Of a DNA stretch of 64,000 nt, positions 56,918 through 64,000 are shown in pieces; position 1 is the stretch's first letter, and each line of letters starts with the position of its first letter. Source of the DNA: Clostridium_AD frigoriphilum (lineage in GTDB: Bacteria > Bacillota > Clostridia > Clostridiales > Clostridiaceae); the NCBI RefSeq assembly GCF_036541405.1, contig NZ_JAZHFS010000018.1:1-64000 (forward strand), in the 5' to 3' direction. The notes under the pieces are model-generated. The model was not told the DNA's origin. It was given only the letters and a program-made list of their open reading frames with translations, and made no database searches. The translations under genes and the position numbers were made by a program.

Positions 56918-57856
56918 ATGATAAATAAAAACACAGAAAAATTAGATGACTCACCCTCTTTAGACATACTAAAAAAATGCAATTTATGTCCTAGGAAATG
57001 TTTTGTTAATAGATTAGATGATGAATTAGGCTATTGCAACGCTTCTGGGTATATAAAAGTAGCTAAAGTTTCTTTGCATTATTGGGAAGAACCTTGTATT
57101 TCAGGTGAATTAGGTTCTGGCACTGTATTTTTTTCACATTGTAATCTGAAATGTGTATTTTGCCAAAATTATAAAATAAGTCATGATGGCTATGGAAAAA
57201 CAATATCTATAAATCGCCTTAGTGAAATTTTTTTAGAGCAGCAGAAAAGAGGCGCACTCAATATAAATTTGGTTACGCCAACTCACTACGTCCCCCAGAT
57301 AATAGAATCCTTAAAACTGGCTAAACAAAATGGTCTTAGTATTCCTATTCTCTATAATTCAAATGGATATGAAAATATAGACACTATTAAGTCACTCAAA
57401 GGATTCATTGATGTTTACCTGCCAGACTTAAAATATTATGCAGACAAATATGCTCTTAAATATTCAAAAGCACCTAATTATTTTAATACTGCAAGTAAAG
57501 TTATTACTGAAATGGTCTCTCAAGTAGGGAATGTAAAATTTGATGATAATGGGATAATTCAAAAGGGAGTAATAATTAGACATCTAATGCTGCCTGGCTT
57601 ATTATTTGATTCTAAAAAAGTAATAGACTTTATACACGCTACCTTTAATGATGATGTTTATATTAGCTTAATGAATCAATATACCCCTATACATGTAGAC
57701 GCTAACTTTCCTGAAATAAACAAGACCCTAAACCAGAATCATTATGATGCTTTAATAAACTACTGCTTAAACTTAGGGATAACAAAATGTTTTGTTCAAG
57801 ATAACGGAACTTCCTCGCCTGATTTTATACCCGATTTTAACTTAAGTGGAGTATAA
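56918..57856 (+). CDS. Radical SAM protein, PflA-like
   Basis: A 312-residue protein. A leading cysteine motif CNLCPRKCFVNRL with GYCNA (near 21-45) is followed by the radical SAM motif CNLKCVFCQN (near 73-82), then a TIM-barrel with TPTHYVPQIIESL and VYLPDLKYY. This layout matches the uncharacterised 'PflA-like' activase family, not a true pyruvate formate-lyase activase, and no glycyl-radical enzyme gene lies nearby. Start ATG with AAGGAG. It ends at a bidirectional terminator. Confidence 0.88.
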   Translation: MINKNTEKLDDSPSLDILKKCNLCPRKCFVNRLDDELGYCNASGYIKVAKVSLHYWEEPCISGELGSGTVFFSHCNLKCVFCQNYKISHDGYGKTISINRLSEIFLEQQKRGALNINLVTPTHYVPQIIESLKLAKQNGLSIPILYNSNGYENIDTIKSLKGFIDVYLPDLKYYADKYALKYSKAPNYFNTASKVITEMVSQVGNVKFDDNGIIQKGVIIRHLMLPGLLFDSKKVIDFIHATFNDDVYISLMNQYTPIHVDANFPEINKTLNQNHYDALINYCLNLGITKCFVQDNGTSSPDFIPDFNLSGV

Positions 57857-57889
57857 CAAATACCATTGTAACCTGTTTCATCTTCTAAT

Positions 57890-57930
57890 AATTAAAGGTC
57901 TCCATGATTTAATCATGGAGACCTTTAATT
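57890..57930. terminator. Perfect 41-base bidirectional terminator
   Basis: Two 20-base arms beginning AATTAAAGGTCTCC are exact reverse complements around one T. It lies between the convergent radical SAM and PAP2 genes, and the PAP2 stop codon is inside it. A/T ends flank both sides. Confidence 0.8.
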
Positions 57931-58594
57931 ATTCTATATAAGTTATGCTTTCATCTTTATGAAAATTAAATTTCAAATTTTTAAAACAAAAATATAAAAT
58001 GAAAGCAAATATTATGCCCGCAATAACATCTGCAAAATAATGTTGCTTTATAAACATAGTAGATAAAACTATAGAGAAAGACATAATACTACAAATCACC
58101 TTTATGCATTTGCTAACCATTTCTGATTCATAAATATACAAAGTTATAAGCACTGAATTTAAAACATGAATACTAGGAAAACAGTTGTAGGGGTTATCAG
58201 CCGCGTATAAACTCAAAACCAAATTGCTAAAAAAATCTGTTCCTACTATTATTGGTCTTGGAACATATGTTGGATAAAAATAGTATATTATGTAGCACAT
58301 AATCATACCTAGGTCTAACGTTATAAGTAGTTTAAAATACTTTTCTTTATCATATATACATAATATAACTGAAAAAATTGCTATAAATACATACCAAGAT
58401 ATATAAGGTAATATAAAAAACTTATTAAAAGGTATGAGTTTATCTACAAATGTAAATAAGTCGTTAGTATTTCCTCTATATTGATTAATCAGAGGATAAG
58501 TCAAACTTATTAATGGTATGCTTAATGCAAACATTCCTCTTTTAATAACATCTTTCCATTGATATGTTACGGCTTTCTTTTGTAATTGTTCCAT
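57929..58594 (-). CDS. PAP2-superfamily membrane protein
   Basis: A 221-residue protein with about six spans. PAP2 residues appear as PYNCFPSIHV (motif 2) and STMFIKQHYFADVIAG (motif 3 His/Asp). Motif 1 is weak (PTYVPRP). This form resembles the inositol-phosphotransferase-like or Aur1-like branch of PAP2 proteins more than the short PAP2 at 43.2 kb. The start lies 28 bases past the H-NOX receptor stop, so it could be co-transcribed. Confidence 0.8.
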   Translation of the reverse strand: MEQLQKKAVTYQWKDVIKRGMFALSIPLISLTYPLINQYRGNTNDLFTFVDKLIPFNKFFILPYISWYVFIAIFSVILCIYDKEKYFKLLITLDLGMIMCYIIYYFYPTYVPRPIIVGTDFFSNLVLSLYAADNPYNCFPSIHVLNSVLITLYIYESEMVSKCIKVICSIMSFSIVLSTMFIKQHYFADVIAGIIFAFILYFCFKNLKFNFHKDESITYIE

Positions 58595-58622
58595 CTTCTT
58601 TCCCCTGCTTCCCTAACAATAA

Positions 58623-60422
58623 CTATATCTTATATTTCTTTAAATCCTCTTTAAATGAACTTGTTATCTTTTTGAACTCATATATACTGTCTATTAGCTT
58701 CTTAATTTCATTTGTATAAGTTCCAACACTTGCACTTACCTCTTCTGATGATGCAGAATTTTCTTCTGAAATTGCGGCTAAGGACTCTATTGTTTCATAT
58801 ATGTTTGCAATAGATTTAGCTTCTCTATCTAACTCATTTATAGTATCTATCATTGCTGTTGAAACTGTTCTAACAGACATAGTAGCCTCATAACTTATAT
58901 CCCTTACGTCCTCTAGACCCTTAGTCTCATTTTGCAAAATATCATATTGATCACCAATTTTATCAACAAGTACATTTATATCCTTAACAAACTCAATCAA
59001 ATTGCTGTTGATTTCTTCCACAGCGCTCTTAGACTGTTCTGCAAGCTTTCTAACTTCATCTGCGACAACAGCAAATCCTTTTCCTTGTTCGCCTGCACGC
59101 GCAGCCTCTATGGATGCATTAAGAGCAAGTAAGTTTGTTTGCTCAGAAATTTGAGAAACAATCGATACTATGCTTGTTATGTCATGAGCCTTAGTTTCAA
59201 GCTTTATCCCATTATCTTTAACTTCTTGAAATTTTTCTAAAGTTCCAAGTATATTTTTACTTGTTTTATTTACACTTTCATAGCTATTATTTATTTTTCC
59301 AAGAGCTTTTTCTAATTCATCCTTGTTGTCATTCTCATTTTTAACAATATCTTTAAGCGATCTAATATTATCATTTAAGATTAAAACAGCATTTTCAGTA
59401 CTCTCAGCTTGGCTTACAGAAGTATCTGCCATTTGTTCAACTACTCCTGATATATCCTCTGAAGTATCTTTCATTCTACTAGAAATCGTATTTATATTTT
59501 GCGCAAAAGTATCCATCTCATCAGTTACACCTTTAAACTCAACAAAATCTGCTCTAAATCCTTTTTTATATTTCTTAATATTTTCGTATAACTCTTCGTA
59601 CTCATCGCAAGTTACAATATCTCCATCTTCAACATAATTATTGCTATTAATCTGGTCTATAGTTTGCATAATTAGCTTTGCAGGTCTTCCCATTATAAAC
59701 GACGCAAGACTTGATGCTAGTCCAGAAATGATAGAGAAACCTAATACTTTTAAAATATCACCTGTACCAATTAACATCATTGCCCCAATTAAAGCTACAA
59801 TAAATGTAAATAGGCCTACTTTACCATGAGTATTATTAATAAAGCCTAATGATAGGATTTTATTAATTTTATATGTTTTTTTATAATAAATATCCTTATC
59901 AAACGTAAGCTTTAAACTTAAGCTATCTGAAGTTTTATCTAATTGCTCAATTTGAACTTTTTCATTAAAATACTCACATGTACCATCTAATAGTCCTAAA
60001 AAATAATCAAACATCGCTCTCTTAGAATTATAAGTGAAAATAGCTTCCCTACTTGAAATAGGAGTTATCCCTACTAACGGTGGTTTAGCCCCGGCAAATT
60101 TTTTTGTCATTACAACATGTATATCAAACAGCGATTTTAAAAACGAATATACATTTTCAGTGTTAAAAAATGCAGGAAAATCTCTATGAAACGCAGTCAA
60201 ATTATCTTTTCCTATTGTTCTCCATAATACATCAATAGGTATATTTTGGTTTTTAGATATATCGCCAATTACATTTTTAACTTGGCTATCATCTATGTTC
60301 TCCACCGGTGAAAATATTTTCCGAGCTTTCCACCCCACAGATTTCATCGCATTATTAACCGTATCGTCGCCATAAAGTTTTCTACAAGTTTTCATCCAAG
60401 TAGCCACTACTGTTCCTTTCAT
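58623..60422 (-). CDS. H-NOX haem sensor fused to a chemotaxis transducer
   Basis: A 599-residue receptor. Residues 1-~185 form an H-NOX domain: proximal haem ligand H102 (LFDIHVVMTKKFAGAKPP), haem-propionate motif Y131-S133-R135 (YNSKRAMFDYFLG) and P115. The distal residues W9, N74 and Y140 match the O2-binding Thermoanaerobacter H-NOX. Two adjacent hydrophobic segments (about 203-246) form a membrane hairpin with no extracellular domain. A methyl-accepting domain has the hairpin tip NLLALNASIEAARAGE (430-445). It probably steers motility in response to O2 or NO via CheA/CheW, none of which are in this window. Confidence 0.93.
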   Translation of the reverse strand: MKGTVVATWMKTCRKLYGDDTVNNAMKSVGWKARKIFSPVENIDDSQVKNVIGDISKNQNIPIDVLWRTIGKDNLTAFHRDFPAFFNTENVYSFLKSLFDIHVVMTKKFAGAKPPLVGITPISSREAIFTYNSKRAMFDYFLGLLDGTCEYFNEKVQIEQLDKTSDSLSLKLTFDKDIYYKKTYKINKILSLGFINNTHGKVGLFTFIVALIGAMMLIGTGDILKVLGFSIISGLASSLASFIMGRPAKLIMQTIDQINSNNYVEDGDIVTCDEYEELYENIKKYKKGFRADFVEFKGVTDEMDTFAQNINTISSRMKDTSEDISGVVEQMADTSVSQAESTENAVLILNDNIRSLKDIVKNENDNKDELEKALGKINNSYESVNKTSKNILGTLEKFQEVKDNGIKLETKAHDITSIVSIVSQISEQTNLLALNASIEAARAGEQGKGFAVVADEVRKLAEQSKSAVEEINSNLIEFVKDINVLVDKIGDQYDILQNETKGLEDVRDISYEATMSVRTVSTAMIDTINELDREAKSIANIYETIESLAAISEENSASSEEVSASVGTYTNEIKKLIDSIYEFKKITSSFKEDLKKYKI

Positions 60423-60516
60423 AATACTATCCCCCCCTTGTTCCTCTACTGATTATCCTTTATTTTTTAAATCAATAGTTAATTCCCCATTATTACATGC
60501 TTCATGCATACTTTCT

Positions 60517-60545
60517 ATTATAAACTATCAGTAGTGTTTTGTTAA
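60517..60545 (-). promoter_or_regulatory. Promoter of the H-NOX receptor gene
   Basis: On the minus strand, TTAACA and TATAAT are separated by 17 bases, about 95 bases before the start codon. Confidence 0.6.
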
Positions 60546-60629
60546 TACTATTAATTATTAATTAATCATTTTTCTTCTATACTTAATGTAAAGTTCATTT
60601 ATAAATAGTATATCTATCATAAAAAATAA

Positions 60630-61295
60630 TTATAACTTAAACTGTATGCTATCTAGTTTTGCAATTACCTTTATGTCATTATGAGGAACTGTATCTGTTT
60701 TTAATGAAATTCTATTACTTATTAATAGCACTTTGTTACTATCTAGTTTTTTTATCTGCCTTAATACTCTTTCTCCATTATAATCTAATAATGAAATAGA
60801 ATTGTTTTCAATTTCATGAGTCAAATGTGCGAAAGCAATATCTCCACTACAAATTCTGAACCCAAGCATATCATCATTTTCTATTTCTAAAAATAATACT
60901 TTATCTTGAGCGTATCCTTCTACTTTATTTGATATTATTGGCATTTGTTTCTTACCTATAGCTTTAGCTAAATCATATTTATAAATAGCAACATCTTTTA
61001 AAACTGAACTAAATGCATCATTCCAAACTTCATTTACTTTTCCTGCGATTGGTCTCTCAAGTTTTGGATTTCTTTCCTCACTTTCCAAAGCATCTTCAAA
61101 TGCCACAGATCTATCTTCTATTTCTTCTCCTAAAATTTTAGATATTTTTTCTAAAAGTTTTTCATTTATAACTTTTTTTCCTAATTCAATATCATTAATA
61201 AAACCTTCAGAAACTCCGATTTTTTTACCTAATTGTTTTTGGCTTACCTCTTTTGTTTCTCTTACTTGTTTAATCCTGTCTCCTACTCTACTCAT
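60630..61295 (-). CDS. XRE-family regulator with LexA-like C-domain
   Basis: A 221-residue protein. An N-terminal XRE helix-turn-helix lies at about 5-60 (RIKQVRETKEVSQKQLGKKI, GVSEGFINDIELGKK). A C-terminal S24/LexA-like beta fold spans about 125-221. The usual nucleophile motif GDSM is replaced by NDDM (D142) and the lysine region has Arg179, so self-cleavage is unlikely. I choose the ATG at 61295 after AAAGGCGG; six codons are open before it. Its targets are unknown; it may respond to a ligand instead of RecA. Confidence 0.85.
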   Translation of the reverse strand: MSRVGDRIKQVRETKEVSQKQLGKKIGVSEGFINDIELGKKVINEKLLEKISKILGEEIEDRSVAFEDALESEERNPKLERPIAGKVNEVWNDAFSSVLKDVAIYKYDLAKAIGKKQMPIISNKVEGYAQDKVLFLEIENDDMLGFRICSGDIAFAHLTHEIENNSISLLDYNGERVLRQIKKLDSNKVLLISNRISLKTDTVPHNDIKVIAKLDSIQFKL

Positions 61296-61412
61296 AATTT
61301 TCCGCCTTTCCAATTGAATAATTGTTTTTAATCATTTAATTATAATTTTACACCATTTCGGGTATATATAAAAATTTTTATTTAAATTTTATATTTATAT
61401 ATACAACGAAAT

Positions 61413-61443
61413 ATAAATCCTCTGCTTATAGCAGAAGATTTAT
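61413..61443 (-). terminator. Terminator after the DUF3783 gene
   Basis: ATAAATC-TCTGC and GCAGA-GATTTAT pair with one mismatch. The tail on the minus strand is only moderately T-rich. Confidence 0.55.
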
Positions 61444-61460
61444 ATTTTGGACCCTGTACT

Positions 61461-61838
61461 TTATTTACTTTTCTTGTAAGCTTCTCTTTCTGCAATCAGA
61501 TGATGCATAAGATAACTAACTTTCCAGTTAATAGATGTTGGTGTAACTGCTGCAAGTATTGTATCGCTGCTTTTAATTTGTCTTATATCATCAATTAGCT
61601 CATACAATTCCTTATCCGCAAAGTTACTAAATATAAGTAGTTTTTCATTAGGTAATTCAGTATTATCCTCTAATTTTTTAACATCTCGTAATACTTCCCT
61701 AATTGTTACGTTACCCATATTTTTCTCAATTATTCTGCAAGGTAATATATTTTGTTTTACTAGTAAATCATTAAATTTTTCTTCCTCTGCACCAGTTAGT
61801 CCATATGCAAGGATAACTTTTTCATTAATAAGATCCAC
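61461..61838 (-). CDS. DUF3783-family protein
   Basis: A 125-residue soluble protein. The C-terminal half (LIFSNFADKELYELIDDIRQ, then ILAAVTPTSINWKVSYLMHH) matches the small clostridial DUF3783 proteins as I know them. The function is not established. GTG start with an AGGGGG SD upstream. It lies 41 bases downstream of the cyclophilin gene, probably co-transcribed. Confidence 0.8.
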   Translation of the reverse strand: MDLINEKVILAYGLTGAEEEKFNDLLVKQNILPCRIIEKNMGNVTIREVLRDVKKLEDNTELPNEKLLIFSNFADKELYELIDDIRQIKSSDTILAAVTPTSINWKVSYLMHHLIAEREAYKKSK

Positions 61839-61879
61839 GCTATATTCCCCCTACAATTTATTATTTTATTTATATATAT

Positions 61880-62398
61880 CTACTTTATTTTTTTTGGTTC
61901 ACTGTACTTAATTCCTAAAGTATCAACACTCATATCTTTTATCTTTTGCTCTTTGTTTGGTTTATCTCTAAAATCTCTTTTGACATTAGCTATTTCTAAA
62001 GCATTTTCCATTCCCTCAGTTACTTTACCAAAAGCTGCATAACTTCCATCTAAATGATAAGAATTAGCTACCATAATAAAGAACTGGCTTCCTGCTGAAT
62101 CTGAATCATTAGATCTAGCCATTGATAAAACACCAGTTGAATGTTTTAAATCATTTTTAAATTTATTAGAAGAGAACTCACCCTTTATAGAATAGTCTGG
62201 TCCACCAACGCCTGTTCCTTCAGGACAGCCCCCTTGAATCATAAACCCTGGGATTACTCTATGAAAAACAAGTCCATTATAAAAGCCCTTATTTATAAGG
62301 CTAATAAAATTATTTACCGTGTTTGGTGCAACCTCTGGATATAACTCAGCCTTTATCACTTTTCCATCTTGCATATTAATTGTTACTATTGGATTCAT
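61880..62398 (-). CDS. Cyclophilin-type peptidyl-prolyl isomerase
   Basis: A cytoplasmic prolyl isomerase with no signal peptide and 172 residues. The core motifs FHRVIPGFMIQGGCPEGTG and GVLSMARSNDSDSAGSQFFI hold the catalytic Arg, Phe and Gln residues. SYAAFGKVTEGME follows. Start ATG with the SD GAGGAGAGG. It is upstream of the DUF3783 gene. Confidence 0.93.
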   Translation of the reverse strand: MNPIVTINMQDGKVIKAELYPEVAPNTVNNFISLINKGFYNGLVFHRVIPGFMIQGGCPEGTGVGGPDYSIKGEFSSNKFKNDLKHSTGVLSMARSNDSDSAGSQFFIMVANSYHLDGSYAAFGKVTEGMENALEIANVKRDFRDKPNKEQKIKDMSVDTLGIKYSEPKKIK

Positions 62399-62474
62399 AT
62401 ATTTACCTCTCCTCTTGTTATGTATTCATTATAAATTATATCACATTTTATATCATTTACTATTTTATATATAT

Positions 62475-62530
62475 AAGGACATCCTTAAAAATAATTAGTA
62501 AGCCCTACCTATTTTTAAGAATGTCATCCT
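62475..62530 (-). terminator. Hairpin after the 146-residue gene
   Basis: GGACATCCTTAAAAATA pairs with TATTTTTAAGAATGTC, with small mismatches and a ~16-base loop. The minus-strand tail (TTATATATATAAAA) is a weak T-run, so terminator function is likely but not certain. Confidence 0.5.
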
Positions 62531-62539
62531 ATTCAAAAG

Positions 62540-62980
62540 TTAAATCATCTCCTTACCAACGCTTATTTGTAAACTCATTTTTTCTTGTGGTTCTTCTAAT
62601 TTTATTTGGATATTTCCTCCAGGAAGTATTATCAAAGAATATTTTTCTAGCATGTCTATCTCTCGATTTATGTCAATATTAACTATATCTATTTCTAAGT
62701 TATCTAATGGTTCTCCTTTGTCATACTTATAGCCAATATTTAACCCCTCGAATGTAGTTGTATCTTTCAATTGTTTATCATCATTTGTAATAATTAAATG
62801 CGCAATGTTCTTATTCTCTTCAAATTTACATACTAGATGATTTATAACGCATAAGAAATTATTTTGCACGGGATTGTCTATAGTTATGCAATTAATTTTA
62901 TTTATCCTTTCAATTTTCATATTAAATGTATCCTGATCTACGTAGTATTCATTATCTTTCTTCAATTGAAATACTCTCAT
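62540..62980 (-). CDS. Uncharacterised 146-residue protein
   Basis: I do not recognise a family. It is a soluble, acidic-to-neutral, beta-rich sequence with no cysteine cluster or membrane span. It begins MRVFQLKKDNEYYVDQDTFN and has a hydrophobic strand SLIILPGGNIQIKLEE near the end. Start ATG with AAGGTGAT upstream. It sits between murI and the cyclophilin gene on the same strand. Confidence 0.65.
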   Translation of the reverse strand: MRVFQLKKDNEYYVDQDTFNMKIERINKINCITIDNPVQNNFLCVINHLVCKFEENKNIAHLIITNDDKQLKDTTTFEGLNIGYKYDKGEPLDNLEIDIVNIDINREIDMLEKYSLIILPGGNIQIKLEEPQEKMSLQISVGKEMI

Positions 62981-63089
62981 TTTATCACCTTATTTCTGTT
63001 GTTTCTTTGTATAGTTTATACTATTCACCTAGTCATACAATTGCTATAATTAATTTAATTTTAGATATATATCACATACACTATTAAAA

Positions 63090-63134
63090 ACAAAAACAGT
63101 CTAAAACTAATTCAAATAGTCTTAAACTGCTTTT
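63090..63134 (-). terminator. Terminator after murI
   Basis: AGCAGTTTAAGACT folds with AGTTTTAGACTGTT (two mismatches) around a nine-base loop, followed by TTTGTTTTTAATAG on the minus strand. Confidence 0.6.
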
Positions 63135-63172
63135 ATATATACAATACTTTCTCTTAAATCTTTTTAATAAGA

Positions 63173-63946
63173 TTATAGTTTTAATAATTTATAACTTAAA
63201 TCTATTGTATTATCATTCGTAGAGGAACTATATATAGTTACAATACCCTTTGTCTTCTTTTCATTTAAGAGATTATTACGAGTAAGTTGTCTTTTTAGTT
63301 GATTCACAGTGCCTATACTTCCATCAATTATAATAGTTTTTTCTCCAACGATCTTAATTAATTCTTTTTTTATAAATGGATAATGAGTGCACCCAAGTAC
63401 TATAGCTGCTACATCTAAATGACTAAACTCTTTTAACTTTCCTTTTAAGTACTCATTAATTTCATCGCCATCTATAATTCCATTTTCGATAAGCTCAACT
63501 AGGCCCGCACAAGGCAAGGGTATTATATCGACTTCTTTATTGTACAACTTCATTAAATTATCAAACTTTTTTTCAGTTAAAGTCATCGGCGTTGCCATAA
63601 TAATTACACTTTTACCCCTGCTAACTTCTACAGCAGGCTTTAGTGCTGGCTCTATACCAATTATAGGTATATCTTTATATTGCCTTCTAAGTGCATCAAT
63701 AGCCGCACTAGTAGCAGTATTACAAGCAATCACTACTACTTTTACGCCTTTCTCCAAAAGAAAATCTACCGCTTTAAAAGTTAATTTTCTAACCTCATTT
63801 ACATTTTTAGTTCCATAGGGTGCATTTAATGAGTCTCCAAAATAAACAAAATTTTCATTTGGAAGCACTTTTAAAGATTCTTTTAACACACTTATTCCGC
63901 CTACTCCTGAATCAAAAAATCCTATCGGTCTTTCTCTATTATTCAC
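63173..63946 (-). CDS. murI: Glutamate racemase
   Basis: Makes D-glutamate for peptidoglycan, the substrate of MurD encoded at the other end of this window. It has both catalytic cysteines, in IACNTATSAA (near residue 75) and VLGCTHYPFI (near 187). The N-terminal IGFFDSGVGGISVL and the central GIEPALKPAV are present. Length 257 is normal. GTG start with the SD GGTGGTGAT. The gene is complete, with the window edge 54 bases upstream. Confidence 0.95.
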   Translation of the reverse strand: MNNRERPIGFFDSGVGGISVLKESLKVLPNENFVYFGDSLNAPYGTKNVNEVRKLTFKAVDFLLEKGVKVVVIACNTATSAAIDALRRQYKDIPIIGIEPALKPAVEVSRGKSVIIMATPMTLTEKKFDNLMKLYNKEVDIIPLPCAGLVELIENGIIDGDEINEYLKGKLKEFSHLDVAAIVLGCTHYPFIKKELIKIVGEKTIIIDGSIGTVNQLKRQLTRNNLLNEKKTKGIVTIYSSSTNDNTIDLSYKLLKL

Positions 63947-64000
63947 ATTATCACCACCATATTAAAATTAACAATTTTATAATCTATAATTTATAACAAA

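Overview
The window looks like chromosomal DNA of a spore-forming, low-GC Firmicute of the genus Clostridium (sensu stricto). It is strongly AT-rich. It carries sporulation genes (spoIIE, spoVB, spoVT, spoVG, yabP, yabQ), formyl-tetrahydrofolate synthetase, an [FeFe]-hydrogenase-like protein and the gene order usual for clostridia. The species cannot be fixed from sequence reading alone. Most genes lie on the minus strand, so coordinates run against transcription through most of the left two thirds.

Left block (1-18 kb, minus strand): murD; a T-box-controlled glycyl-tRNA synthetase; tRNA-Asn; lysS, greA, an unidentified conserved-looking gene, dusB and coaX; fhs; then spoIIE-tilS-hpt-ftsH, the classic sporulation, tRNA-modification and purine-salvage neighbourhood. 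At 18.4-19.6 kb lies a block of ten tRNA genes. It holds only three specificities (five initiator fMet, three Leu-UAA, two elongator Met) in two promoter-led units that look like repeated duplications.

Middle block (19.7-39 kb, minus strand): the 'yab' cluster (spoVT, spoVB, mazG, hup, S4 protein rqcP, yabP, yabQ, divIC, S1 protein). Next come the foldase prsA, mfd and pth, then a response regulator-histidine kinase-HtrA operon that looks like an envelope-stress system, and finally prs, glmU, spoVG and purR. These serve cell-wall precursor supply, ribosome rescue and quality control, repair, and spore cortex formation.

Right block (39-64 kb, mixed strands, more accessory): murC; a small membrane protein; tRNA-Pro behind a duplicated perfect promoter; an [FeFe]-hydrogenase-like protein behind a perfect inverted repeat; two PAP2 phosphatases; an HAD hydrolase; two uncharacterised genes; an ABC-F ATPase; an RlmI-type methyltransferase followed by a ~190-bp foldback element; comB; a secreted protein gene whose 3' end runs into its convergent neighbour; a PucR-like regulator beside an orphan MalK/UgpC-type ATPase; two radical-SAM proteins; a lipoprotein; a YkvI-type transporter; an H-NOX haem sensor fused to a methyl-accepting chemotaxis domain; a LexA-like regulator lacking the catalytic residues; a cyclophilin; and murI.

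No rRNA, insertion sequence, prophage or CRISPR array is visible. The most interesting items are the H-NOX chemoreceptor, which carries the full W9/N74/Y140 distal-pocket set known for O2 binding; the fMet tRNA amplification; the atypical hydrogenase with its inverted repeat; the foldback element at 49.2 kb; and the palindromic operator candidate in front of ugpC. Several starts were moved inward from the longest reading frame because a clear Shine-Dalgarno sequence (SD) sits before an internal ATG, GTG or TTG.
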